In this document: in pieces, positions 15,901-28,685 of the stretch
Layout of the letters: each line of letters opens with the position of its first letter
Position numbering within the stretch: the first letter of the stretch is position 1
Assembly: GCF_026230105.1 (NCBI RefSeq)
Contig: NC_079485.1
Location: 16,934,872-16,998,871, forward strand
Length of the DNA: 64,000 nucleotides
Direction of reading: 5' to 3'
Origin: Diorhabda sublineata
Taxonomy: Eukaryota > Arthropoda > Insecta > Coleoptera > Chrysomelidae
The notes under the pieces: generated by a model
What the model saw: only the letters and a program-made list of their open reading frames with translations
Database searches by the model: none
What the model was told of the DNA's origin: nothing
Program-made: the position numbers and the translations under genes

Positions 15901-16519
15901 TTGAGTGAATTTGCATCTAACTTGGTCAGATATCGTCGATTTACATCCATTGAAGCCGAATGAGTTCGATTGTCACTTTGTATTGATTGAAAATTTTCGG
16001 AATCTATTTCCGCCATTTTAAGTCCAAACACATCAATTCTTATATGTCTTAGTGAATTTGCATCTAACTTGGTCAGATATTGTCGATTTACATCAATTGA
16101 AGCCGAATGAGTTCGATTGTCACTTTGTGTTGATTGAAAATTTTCGAAATCTATTTCTGCCATTTTAAGTCCAAACACATCAATTCTTATATGTTTGAGT
16201 GAATTTGCATCTAACTTGGTCAGATATTGTCGATTTACATCCATTGAAGCCGAATGAGTTCGATTGTCACTTTGTGTTGATCGAAAATTTTCCAAATTAA
16301 TTTCTGCCATTTTAAGTCCAAACACATCAATTCTTATATATTCGAGTGAAATTGCTTCTAACTTAGGCAGATATCGTCGATTTACATCCATTGAAGCCGA
16401 ATGAGTTCGATTGTCACTTTGTATTGATTGACAATTTTTGAAATCTATGTCCGCCATTTTAAGTCCAAACACATCAATTCTTATATGTCTTAGTGATTTG
16501 CATCTAACTTGGTCAGATA
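5474..16519. repeat. Serial 10- to 13-monomer higher-order repeats
   Basis: A recurrent block begins at the 1-bp-deleted monomer 'cttagtgatttgcatc' and continues through an 'ataatatg' variant and a TAA-creating 'gatattaacg'. It repeats at offsets 1,469 (5474 to 6943; 10 x 147 - 1), 1,909 (6943 to 8852; 13 x 147 - 2), 1,615 (10984 to 12599; 11 x 147 - 2) and 1,763 (13258 to 15021 and 13582 to 15345; 12 x 147 - 1). Unit length changes by whole monomers while order is kept, as expected from unequal exchange in register. The sub-variant 'gcatctagcttgg' marks three of the junctions (near 8570, 10480 and 12095). Confidence 0.85.
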
Positions 16520-16704
16520 TTAACGATTTACATCCATTGAAGCCGAATGAGTTCGATTGTCACTTTGTGTTGATCGAAAATTTTCCAAATTAATTTCTGC
16601 CATTTTAAGTCCAAACACATCAATTCTTATATGTTTGAGTGAATTTGCATCTAACTTGGTCAGATATTGCCGATTTACATCCATTGAAGCCGAATGAGTC
16701 CGAT

Positions 16705-19700
16705 TGTCACTTTGTGTTGATTGAAAATTTTCGAAATCTATTTCTGCCATCTTAAGTCCAAACACATCAATTCTTATATATTTGAGTGAATTTGCATCTA
16801 ACTTGGGCAGATATCGTCGATTTACATCCATTGAAGCCGAATGAGTTCGATTGTCACTTTGTATTGATTGAAAATTTTCGAAATCTGTTTCCGCCATTTT
16901 AAGTTCAAACACATCAATTCTTATATGTCTAAGTGAATTTGCATCTAACTTGTTCAGATATTGTCGATTTACATCAATTGAAGCCGGATGAGTTCGATTG
17001 TCACTTTGTGTTGATTGAAAATTTTCGAAATCTATTTCTGCCATCTTAAGTCCAAACACATCGATTCTAATATATTTGAGTGAATTTGCATCTAACTTGG
17101 TCAGATATCGTCGATTTACATCCATTGAAGCCGAATGAGTTCGATTGTCACTTTGTATTGATTGAAAATTTTCGGAATATATTTCCGCCATTTTAAGTCC
17201 AAACACATCAATTCTTATATGTCTTAGTGAATTTGCATCTAACTTGGTCAGATATTGTCGATTTACATCAATTGAAGCCGAATGAGTTCGATTGTCACTT
17301 TGTGTTGATTGAAAATTTTCGAAATCTATTTCTGCCATTTTAAGTCCAAACACATCAATTCTTATATGTTTGAGTGAATTTGCATCTAACTTGGTCAGAT
17401 ATTGTCGATTTACATCCATTGAAGCCGAATGAGTTCGATTGTCACTTTGTGTTGATCGAAAATTTTCCAAATTAATTTCTGCCATTTTAAGTCCAAACAC
17501 ATCAATTCTTATATATTCGAGTGAAATTGCATCTAACTTGGTCAGATATCGTCGATTTACATCCATTGAAGCCGAATGAGTTCGATTGTCACTTTGTGTT
17601 GATTGAAAATTCTCGAAATCTATTTCTGCCATTTTAAGTCCAAACACATCAATTCTTAAATATTTGAGTGAATTTGAATCTAACTTGGTCAGATATTGTC
17701 GATTTACATCCATTGAAGCCGAATGAGTTTGATTGTCACTTTGTGTTGATTTAAAATTTTCGAAACCTATTTCTGCCATTTCAAGTCCAAACACATCAAT
17801 TCTTATATGTTTGAGTGAATTTGCATCGAAGTTGGTCAGATATTGTCGATTTACATCCATTTAAGCCGAATGAGTTCGATTGTCACTTTGTGTTGATTGA
17901 AAATTTTCGAAAGCTATTTCTGCCATTTTAAGGCCAAACACATCAATTCTTATATGTTTGAGTGAAATTGAATCTAACTTTGTCAGATATCGTCGATTTA
18001 CATCAATTGAAGCCGAATGAGTTCGATTGGCACTTTGTGTTGTTTGAAAATTTTCGAAATCTATTTCTGCCATTTCAAATCCAAACACATTTATTCTTAT
18101 ATATTTGAGTGAAATTAAATCTAACTTGGTCAGATATTGTCGATATAAATCCATTGATGCCGAATGAGTTCGATTGTCACTTTGTGTTGATTGAAAATTT
18201 TCCAAATCTATTTCTGCCATTTTAAGTCCAAACACATCAATTCTTATATGTTTGAGTGAATTTGCATCTAACTTGGTCAGATATTGTCGATTTACATCCA
18301 TTGAAGCCGAATGAGTTCGATTGTCACTTTGTGTTGATCGAAAATTTTCCAAATTAATTTCTGCCATTTTAAGTCCAAACACATCAATTCTTATATATTC
18401 GAGTGAAATTGCATCTAACTTGGTCAGATATCGTCGATTTACATCCATTGAAGCCGAATGAGTTCGATTGTCACTTTGTGTTGATTGAAAATTCTCGAAA
18501 TCTATTTCTGCCATTTTAAGTCCAAACACATCAATTCTTAAATATTTGAGTGAATTTGAATCTAACTTGGTCAGATATTGTCGATTTACATCCATTGAAG
18601 CCGAATGAGTTCGATTGTCACTTTGTATTGATTGAAAATTTTCGAAATCTGTTTCCGCCATTTTAAGTTCAAACACATCAATTCTTATATGTCTAAGTGA
18701 ATTTGCATCTAACTTGTTCAGATATTGTCGATTAACATCAATTGAAGCCGGATGAGTTCGATTGTCACTTTGTGTTGATTTAAAATTTTCGAAACCTATT
18801 TCTGCCATTTCAAGTCCAAACACATCAATTATAATATGTTTGAGTGAATTTGCATCTAACTTGGTCAGATATTGTCGATTTACATCCATTGAAGCCGAAT
18901 GAGTTCGATTGTCACTTTGTGTTGATCGAAAATTTTCCAAATTAATTTCTGCCATTTTAAGTCCAAACACATCAATTCTTATATGTTTGAGTGAATTTGC
19001 ATCTAACTTGGTCAGATATTGCCGATTTACATCCATTGAAGCCGAATGAGTCCGATTGTCACTTTGTGTTGATTGAAAATTTTCGAAATCTATTTCTGCC
19101 ATCTTAAGTCCAAACACATCAATTCTTATATATTTGAGTGAATTTGCATCTAACTTGGGCAGATATCGTCGATTTACATCCATTGAAGCCGAATGAGTTC
19201 GATTGTCACTTTGTATTGATTGAAAATTTTCGAAATCTGTTTCCGCCATTTTAAGTTCAAACACATCAATTCTTATATGTCTAAGTGAATTTGCATCTAA
19301 CTTGTTCAGATATTGTCGATTTACATCAATTGAAGCCGGATGAGTTCGATTGTCACTTTGTGTTGATTGAAAATTTTCGAAATCTATTTCTGCCATCTTA
19401 AGTCCAAACACATCGATTCTAATATATTTGAGTGAATTTGCATCTAACTTGGTCAGATATCGTCGATTTACATCCATTGAAGCCGAATGAGTTCGATTGT
19501 CACTTTGTATTGATTGAAAATTTTCGGAATCTATTTCCGCCATTTTAAGTCCAAACACATCAATTCTTATATGTCTTAGTGAATTTGCATCTAACTTGGT
19601 CAGATATTGTCGATTTACATCAATTGAAGCCGAATGAGTTCGATTGTCACTTTGTGTTGATTGAAAATTTTCGAAATCTATTTCTGCCATCTTAAGTCCA

Positions 19701-21770
19701 AACACATCAATTCTTATATATTTGAGTGAATTTGCATCTAACTTGGGCAGATATCGTCGATTTACATCCATTGAAGCCGAATGAGTTCGATTGTCACTTT
19801 GTATTGATTGAAAATTTTCGAAATCTGTTTCCGCCATTTTAAGTTCAAACACATCAATTCTTATATGTCTAAGTGAATTTGCATCTAACTTGTTCAGATA
19901 TTGTCGATTTACATCAATTGAAGCCGGATGAGTTCGATTGTCACTTTGTGTTGATTGAAAATTTTCGAAATCTATTTCTGCCATCTTAAGTCCAAACACA
20001 TCGATTCTAATATATTTGAGTGAATTTGCATCTAACTTGGTCAGATATCGTCGATTTACATCCATTGAAGCCGAATGAGTTCGATTGTCACTTTGTATTG
20101 ATTGAAAATTTTCGGAATATATTTCCGCCATTTTAAGTCCAAACACATCAATTCTTATATGTCTTAGTGAATTTGCATCTAACTTGGTCAGATATTGTCG
20201 ATTTACATCAATTGAAGCCGAATGAGTTCGATTGTCACTTTGTGTTGATTGAAAATTTTCGAAATCTATTTCTGCCATTTTAAGTCCAAACACATCAATT
20301 CTTATATGTTTGAGTGAATTTGCATCTAACTTGGTCAGATATTGTCGATTTACATCCATTGAAGCCGAATGAGTTCGATTGTCACTTTGTGTTGATCGAA
20401 AATTTTCCAAATTAATTTCTGCCATTTTAAGTCCAAACACATCAATTCTTATATATTCGAGTGAAATTGCATCTAACTTGGTCAGATATCGTCGATTTAC
20501 ATCCATTGAAGCCGAATGAGTTCGATTGTCACTTTGTGTTGATTGAAAATTCTCGAAATCTATTTCTGCCATTTTAAGTCCAAACACATCAATTCTTAAA
20601 TATTTGAGTGAATTTGAATCTAACTTGGTCAGATATTGTCGATTTACATCCATTGAAGCCGAATGAGTTTGATTGTCACTTTGTGTTGATTTAAAATTTT
20701 CGAAACCTATTTCTGCCATTTCAAGTCCAAACACATCAATTCTTATATGTTTGAGTGAATTTGCATCGAAGTTGGTCAGATATTGTCGATTTACATCCAT
20801 TTAAGCCGAATGAGTTCGATTGTCACTTTGTGTTGATTGAAAATTTTCGAAAGCTATTTCTGCCATTTTAAGGCCAAACACATCAATTCTTATATGTTTG
20901 AGTGAAATTGAATCTAACTTTGTCAGATATCGTCGATTTACATCAATTGAAGCCGAATGAGTTCGATTGGCACTTTGTGTTGTTTGAAAATTTTCGAAAT
21001 CTATTTCTGCCATTTCAAATCCAAACACATTTATTCTTATATATTTGAGTGAAATTAAATCTAACTTGGTCAGATATTGTCGATATAAATCCATTGATGC
21101 CGAATGAGTTCGATTGTCACTTTGTGTTGATTGAAAATTTTCCAAATCTATTTCTGCCATTTTAAGTCCAAACACATCAATTCTTATATGTTTGAGTGAA
21201 TTTGCATCTAACTTGGTCAGATATTGTCGATTTACATCCATTGAAGCCGAATGAGTTCGATTGTCACTTTGTGTTGATCGAAAATTTTCCAAATTAATTT
21301 CTGCCATTTTAAGTCCAAACACATCAATTCTTATATATTCGAGTGAAATTGCATCTAACTTGGTCAGATATCGTCGATTTACATCCATTGAAGCCGAATG
21401 AGTTCGATTGTCACTTTGTGTTGATTGAAAATTCTCGAAATCTATTTCTGCCATTTTAAGTCCAAACACATCAATTCTTAAATATTTGAGTGAATTTGAA
21501 TCTAACTTGGTCAGATATTGTCGATTTACATCCATTGAAGCCGAATGAGTTCGATTGTCACTTTGTATTGATTGAAAATTTTCGAAATCTGTTTCCGCCA
21601 TTTTAAGTTCAAACACATCAATTCTTATATGTCTAAGTGAATTTGCATCTAACTTGTTCAGATATTGTCGATTAACATCAATTGAAGCCGGATGAGTTCG
21701 ATTGTCACTTTGTGTTGATTTAAAATTTTCGAAACCTATTTCTGCCATTTCAAGTCCAAACACATCAATT
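16705..21770. repeat. 20-monomer higher-order repeat, 2,940 bp, exactly in frame
   Basis: About 16705-18830 recurs at about 19645-21770 with an offset of exactly 2,940 bp (20 x 147, no net indel). Rare private variants are shared: 'cggaatatattt' at about 17173/20113, 'gaaagctattt' at about 17908/20848, and 'catttaagcc' at about 17858/20798. The copies separate on the right where 'caattataatatg' (about 18830) faces 'caattcttatatg' (about 21770), and on the left near 16700/19640. Apparent identity over about 2.1 kb indicates a recent event. The block also introduces the 'gatataaatcc' monomer (near 18143) that becomes frequent further right. Confidence 0.88.
17861..20800 (-). other. Run-on open frame of 979 codons, judged non-coding
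   Basis: This is the longest open frame in the window: twenty 49-residue repeats, with motifs such as 'DVFGLKMAEIDFENFQS' and 'NRTHSAS'. It starts and stops at the same one-base variant, because 'catttaagcc' turns a serine codon into TAA just before the ATG of the next unit. It therefore spans exactly one 20-monomer repeat. No signal peptide, membrane segment, recognised domain, splice context or upstream unique DNA is visible. The frame exists because 147 is divisible by three and this stretch lacks the frameshifting monomers found elsewhere. The plus strand of single monomers is also open for more than 60 codons in places, which argues that openness is compositional. A real repetitive protein cannot be excluded from sequence alone, but I consider it unlikely. 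Confidence 0.8.
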
Positions 21771-21829
21771 CTTATATGTTTGAGTGAATTTGCATCGAAG
21801 TTGGTCAGATATTGTCGATTTACATCCAT

Positions 21830-23233
21830 TTAAGCCGAATGAGTTCGATTGTCACTTTGTGTTGATTGAAAATTTTCGAAATCTATTTCTGCCATTTTAA
21901 GGCCAAACACATCAATTCTTATATGTTTGAGTGAAATTGAATCTAACTTTGTCAGATATCGTCGATTTACATCCATTGAAGCCGAATGAGTTCGTTTGCC
22001 ACTTTGTATTGATTGAAAATTTTCGAAATCTGTTTCCGCCATTTTAAGTTCAAACACATCAATTCTTATATGTCTAAGTGAATTTGCATCTAACTTGTTC
22101 AGATATTGTCGATTTACATCCATTGAAGCCGAATGAGTTCGATTGTCACTTTGTGTTGATTCAAAATTTTCGAGATCTATTTCTGCCATTTCAAGTCCGA
22201 ACACATCAATTATAATATGTTTGAGTGAATTTGCATCTAACTTGGTCAGATATTGTCGATTTACATCCATTGAAGCCGAATGAGTTCGATTGTCACTTTG
22301 TGTTGATCGAAAATTTTCCAAATTAATTTCTGCCATTTTAAGTCCAAACACATCAATTCTTATATGTTTGAGTGAATTTGCATCTAACTTGGTCAGATAT
22401 TGCCGATTTACATCCATTGAAGCCGAATGAGTCCGATTGTCACTTTGTGTTGATTGAAAATTTTCGAAATCTATTTCTGCCATCTTAAGTCCAAACACAT
22501 CAATTCTTATATATTTGAGTGAATTTGCATCTAACTTGGGCAGATATCGTCGATTTACATCCATTGAAGCCGAATGAGTTCGATTGTCACTTTGTATTGA
22601 TTGAAAATTTTCGAAATCTGTTTCCGCCATTTTAAGTTCAAACACATCAATTCTTATATGTCTAAGTGAATTTGCATCTAACTTGTTCAGATATTGTCGA
22701 TTTACATCAATTGAAGCCGGATGAGTTCGATTGTCACTTTGTGTTGATTGAAAATTTTCGAAATCTATTTCTGCCATCTTAAGTCCAAACACATCGATTC
22801 TAATATATTTGAGTGAATTTGCATCTAACTTGGTCAGATATCGTCGATTTACATCCATTGAAGCCGAATGAGTTCGATTGTCACTTTGTATTGATTGAAA
22901 ATTTTCGGAATCTATTTCCGCCATTTTAAGTCCAAACACATCAATTCTTATATGTCTTAGTGAATTTGCATCTAACTTGGTCAGATATTGTCGATTTACA
23001 TCAATTGAAGCCGAATGAGTTCGATTGTCACTTTGTGTTGATTGAAAATTTTCGAAATCTATTTCTGCCATTTTAAGTCCAAACACATCAATTCTTATAT
23101 GTTTGAGTGAATTTGCATCTAACTTGGTCAGATATTGTCGATTTACATCCATTGAAGCCGAATGAGTTCGATTGTCACTTTGTATTGATTGACAATTTTC
23201 GAAATCTATGTCCGCCATTTTAAGTCCAAACAC
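21830..23233. repeat. Mosaic of monomers between two higher-order blocks
   Basis: About 9.5 monomers of the main family link the 2,940-bp block to the 1,469-bp block. The left part carries the 'aaggccaaac' and 'gaatctaactttg' variants of the 20-mer. The middle has 'gattcaaaat' and 'ataatatg' variants, and the right part matches the 'cggaatc', 'atcgattctaatat' series found throughout 7-16 kb. The joins fall within normal monomers without loss of the 147-bp register, consistent with exchange between arrays rather than end joining. Confidence 0.75.
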
Positions 23234-23250
23234 ATCAATTCTTATATGTC

Positions 23251-26180
23251 TTAGTGATTTGCATCTAACTTGGTCAGATATCGTCGATTTACATCCATTG
23301 AAGCCGAATGAGTTCGTTTGCCACTTTGTGTTGATTGAAAATTTTCGAAATCTATTTCTGCCATTTTAAGTCCAAACACATCAAATCTTATATGTTTGAG
23401 TGAATTTGCATCTAACTTGGTCAGATATCGTCGAATTACATCCATTGAAGCCGAATGAGTTCGATTGTCACTTTGTGTTGATTCAAAATTTTCGAGATCT
23501 ATTTCTGCCATTTCAAGTCCGAACACATCAATTATAATATGTTTGAGTGAATTTGCATTTAACTTGGTCAGATATTAACGATTTACATCCATTGAAGCCG
23601 AATGAGTTCGATTGTCACTTTGTGTTGATCGAAAATTTTCCAAATTAATTTCTGCCATTTTAAGTCCAAACACATCAATTCTTATATGTTTGAGTGAATT
23701 TGCATCTAACTTGGTCAGATATTGCCGATTTACATCCATTGAAGCCGAATGAGTCCGATTGTCACTTTGTGTTGATTGAAAATTTTCGAAATCTATTTCT
23801 GCCATCTTAAGTCTAAACACATCAATTCTTATATATTTGAGTGAATTTGCATCTAACTTAGGCAGATATCGTCGATTTACATCCATTGAAGCCGAATGAG
23901 TTCGATTGTCACTTTGTATTGATTGAAAATTTTCGAAATCTGTTTCCGCCATTTTAAGTTCAAACACATCAATTCTTATATGTCTAAGTGAATTTGCATC
24001 TAACTTGTTCAGATATTGTCGATTTACATCAATTGAAGCCGGATGAGTTCGATTGTCACTTTGTGTTGATTGAAAATTTTCGAAATCTATTTCTGCCATC
24101 TTAAGTCCAAACACATCGATTCTAATATATTTGAGTGAATTTGCATCTAACTTGGTCAGATATCGTCGATTTACATCCATTGAAGCCGAATGAGTTCGAT
24201 TGTCACTTTGTATTGATTGAAAATTTTCGGAATCTATTTCCGCCATTTTAAGTCCAAACACATCAATTCTTATATGTCTTAGTGAATTTGCATCTAACTT
24301 GGTCAGATATTGTCGATTTACATCAATTGAAGCCGAATGAGTTCGATTGTCACTTTGTGTTGATTGAAAATTTTCGAAATCTATTTCTGCCATTTTAAGT
24401 CCAAACACATCAATTCTTATATGTTTGAGTGAATTTGCATCTAACTTGGTCAGATATTGTCGATTTACATCCATTGAAGCCGAATGAGTTCGATTGTCAC
24501 TTTGTGTTGATCGAAAATTTTCCAAATTAATTTCTGCCATTTTAAGTCCAAACACATCAATTCTTATATATTCGAGTGAAATTGCTACTAACTTAGGCAG
24601 ATATCGTCGATTTACATCCATTGAAGCCGAATGAGTTCGATTGTCACTTTGTATTGATTGACAATTTTCGAAATCTATGTCCGCCATTTTAAGTCCAAAC
24701 ACATCAATTCTTATATGTCTTAGTGATTTGCATCTAACTTGGTCAGATATCGTCGATTTACATCCATTGAAGCCGAATGAGTTCGTTTGCCACTTTGTGT
24801 TGATTGAAAATTTTCGAAATCTATTTCTGCCATTTTAAGTCCAAACACATCAAATCTTATATGTTTGAGTGAATTTGCATCTAACTTGGTCAGATATCGT
24901 CGAATTACATCCATTGAAGCCGAATGAGTTCGATTGTCACTTTGTGTTGATTCAAAATTTTCGAGATCTATTTCTGCCATTTCAAGTCCGAACACATCAA
25001 TTATAATATGTTTGAGTGAATTTGCATTTAACTTGGTCAGATATTAACGATTTACATCCATTGAAGCCGAATGAGTTCGATTGTCACTTTGTGTTGATCG
25101 AAAATTTTCCAAATTAATTTCTGCCATTTTAAGTCCCAACACATCAATTCTTATATGTTTGAGTGAATTTGCATCTAACTTGGTCAGATATTGCCGATTT
25201 ACATCCATTGAAGCCGAATGAGTCCGATTGTCACTTTGTGTTGATTGAAAATTTTCGAAATCTATTTCTGCCATCTTAAGTCTAAACACATCAATTCTTA
25301 TATATTTGAGTGAATTTGCATCTAACTTAGGCAGATATCGTCGATTTACATCCATTGAAGCCGAATGAGTTCGATTGTCACTTTGTATTGATTGAAAATT
25401 TTCGAAATCTGTTTCCGCCATTTTAAGTTCAAACACATCAATTCTTATATGTCTAAGTGAATTTGCATCTAACTTGTTCAGATATTGTCGATTTACATCA
25501 ATTGAAGCCGGATGAGTTCGATTGTCACTTTGTGTTGATTGAAAATTTTCGAAATCTATTTCTGCCATCTTAAGTCCAAACACATCGATTCTAATATATT
25601 TGAGTGAATTTGCATCTAACTTGGTCAGATATCGTCGATTTACATCCATTGAAGCCGAATGAGTTCGATTGTCACTTTGTATTGATTGAAAATTTTCGGA
25701 ATCTATTTCCGCCATTTTAAGTCCAAACACATCAATTCTTATATGTCTTAGTGAATTTGCATCTAACTTGGTCAGATATTGTCGATTTACATCAATTGAA
25801 GCCGAATGAGTTCGATTGTCACTTTGTGTTGATTGAAAATTTTCGAAATCTATTTCTGCCATTTTAAGTCCAAACACATCAATTCTTATATGTTTGAGTG
25901 AATTTGCATCTAACTTGGTCAGATATTGTCGATTTACATCCATTGAAGCCGAATGAGTTCGATTGTCACTTTGTGTTGATCGAAAATTTTCCAAATTAAT
26001 TTCTGCCATTTTAAGTCCAAACACATCAATTCTTATATATTCGACTGAAATTGCTACTAACTTAGGCAGATATCGTCGATTTACATCCATTGAAGCCGAA
26101 TGAGTTCGATTGTCACTTTGTATTGATTGACAATTTTCGAAATCTATGTCCGCCATTTTAAGTCCAAACACATCAATTCT
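23251..26180. repeat. 10-monomer higher-order repeat, 1,469 bp, two copies
   Basis: 23251-24719 and 24720-26180 are consecutive copies (offset 1,469 = 10 x 147 - 1, the missing base being the 'gtgatttg' deletion). Shared private variants include 'cttaagtctaaac' (about 23810 and 25279) and 'attgctactaac' (about 24583 and 26052). Differences seen are few: 'agtcccaac' near 25135 for 'agtccaaac', and 'ttcgactg' near 26041 for 'ttcgagtg'. This is an adjacent, recent tandem duplication and resembles the earlier 1,469-bp block at 5474-6943. Confidence 0.9.
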
Positions 26181-26199
26181 TATATGTCTTAGTGATTTG

Positions 26200-28685
26200 C
26201 ATCTAACTTGGTCAGATATTAACGATTTACATCCATTGAAGCCGAATGAGTTCGATTGTCACTTTGTGTTGATCGAAAATTTTCCAAATTAATTTCTGCC
26301 ATTTTAAGTCCAAACACATCAATTCTTATATGTTTGAGTGAATTTGCATCTAACTTGGTCAGATATTGCCGATTTACATCCATTGAAGCCGAATGAGTCC
26401 GATTGTCACTTTGTGTTGATTGAAAATTTTCGAAATCTATTTCTGCCATCTTAAGTCCAAACACATCAATTCTTATATATTTGAGTGAATTTGCATCTAA
26501 CTTGGTCAGATATTGTCGATTTACATCCATTGAAGCCGAATGAGTTCGATTGTCACTTTGTGTTGATCGAAAATTTTCCAAATTAATTTCTGCCATTTTA
26601 AGTCCAAACACATCAATTCTTATATATTCGAGTGAAATTGCATCTAACTTGGTCAGATATCGTCGATTTACATCCATTGAAGCCGAATGAGTTCGATTGT
26701 CACTTTGTGTTGATTGAAAATTCTCGAAATCTATTTCTGCCATTTTAAGTCCAAACACATCAATTCTTAAATATTTGAGTGAATTTGATCTAACTTGGTC
26801 AGATATTGTCGATTTACATCCATTGAAGCCGAATGAGTTCGATTGGCACTTTGTGTTGTTTGAAAATTTTCGAAATCTATTTCTGCCATTTTAAGTCCAA
26901 ACACATCAATTCTTATATGTTTGAGTGAATTTGCATCGAAGTTGGTCAGATATTGTCGATTTACATCAATTGAAGCCGAATGAGTTCGATTGTCACTTTA
27001 TGTTGATTGAAAATATTCGAAATCTATTTCTGACATTTTAAGTCCAAACACATCAATTCTTAAATATTTGAGTGAATTTGCATCTAACTTGTTCAGATAT
27101 CGTCGATTTACATCCATTTAAGCCGAATGAGTTCGATTGTCACTTTGTGTTGATTGAAAATTTTCGAAATCTATTTCTGCCATTTTAAGGCCAAACACAT
27201 CAATTCTTATATGTTTGAGTGAAATTGAATCTAACTTTGTCAGATATCGTCGATTTACATCAATTGAAGCCGAATGAGTTCGATTGGCACTTTGTGTTGT
27301 TTGAAAATTTTCGAAATCTATTTCTGCCATTTCAAGTCCAAACACATCAATTCTTATATATTTGAGTGAATTTGCATCTAACTTGGGCAGATATCGTCGA
27401 TTTACATCCATTGAAGCCGAATGAGTTCGATTGTCACTTTGTATTGATTGAAAATTTTCGGAATCTATTTCCGCCATTTTAAGTCCAAACACATCAATTC
27501 TTATATGTCTTAGTGAATTTGCATCTAACTTGGTCAGATATTGTCGATTTACATCAATTGAAGCCGAATGAGTTCGATTGTCACTTTGTGTTGATTGACA
27601 ATTTTCGAAATCTATGTCCGCCATTTTAAGTCCAAACACATCGATTCTAATATATTTGAGTGAATTTGCATCTAACTTGGTCAGATATTGTCGATTTACA
27701 TCCATTGAAGCCGAATGAGTTCGATTGTCACTTTGTATTGATTGAAAATTTTCGAAATCTGTTTCCGCCATTTTAAGTTCAAACACATCAATTCTTATAT
27801 GTCTAAGTGAATTTGCATCTAACTTGTTCAGATATTGTCGATTTACATCAATTGAAGCCGGATGAGTTCGATTGTCACTTTGTGTTGATTGAAAATTTTC
27901 GAAATCTATTTCTGCCATCTTAAGTCCAAACACATCGATTCTAATATATTTGAGTGAATTTGCATCTAACTTGGTCAGATATCGTCGATTTACATCCATT
28001 GAAGCCGAATGAGTTCGATTGTCACTTTGTATTGATTGAAAATTTTCGGAATCTATTTCCGCCATTTTAAGTCCAAACACATCAATTCTTATATGACTTA
28101 GTGAATTTGCATCTAACTTGGTCAGATATTGTCGATTTACATCCATTGAAGCCGAATGAGTTCGATTGTCACTTTGTGTTGATCGAAAATTTTCCAAATT
28201 AATTTCTGCCATTTTAAGTCCAAACACATCAATTCTTATATATTCGAGTGAAATTGCATCTAACTTGGTCAGATATCGTCGATTTACATCCATTGAAGCC
28301 GAATGAGTTCGATTGTCACTTTGTGTTGATTGAAAATTCTCGAAATCTATTTCTGCCATTTTAAGTCCAAACACATCAATTCTTAAATATTTGAGTGAAT
28401 TTGAATCTAACTTGGTCAGATATTGTCGATTTACATCCATTGAAGCCGAATGAGTTTGATTGTCACTTTGTGTTGATTTAAAATTTTCGAAACCTATTTC
28501 TGCCATTTCAAGTCCATACACATCAATTCTTATATGTTTGAGTGAATTTGCATCGAAGTTGGTCAGATATTGTCGATTTACATCAATTGAAGCCGAATGA
28601 GTTCGATTGTCACTTTGTGTTGATTGACAATTTTCGAAATCTATGTCCGCCATTTTAAGTCCAAACACATCAATTCTTATATGTC
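26200..28685. repeat. Transitional monomers introducing the 'ttggcac' subtype
   Basis: All of this remains 147-bp satellite. It opens with the TAA-type monomer at about 26216 and then mixes standard monomers with 'gattggcactttgtgttg' monomers (near 26845 and 27285) and the stop variant 'catttaagcc' near 27115. A 1-bp deletion ('gaatttgatctaac') lies near 26785. The right half carries the familiar 'cggaatc' and 'atcgattctaatat' series. It marks the shift from the left-hand subtypes to the mosaic that fills 28.7-42.4 kb. Confidence 0.75.

Noticed and set aside
18100..18200. The 'gatataaatcc' monomer as a TATA-type promoter
   Set aside because: It is a two-base variant of 'gatttacatcc' spread by duplication with no gene downstream; TATA-like strings are expected by chance in 33% G+C DNA.
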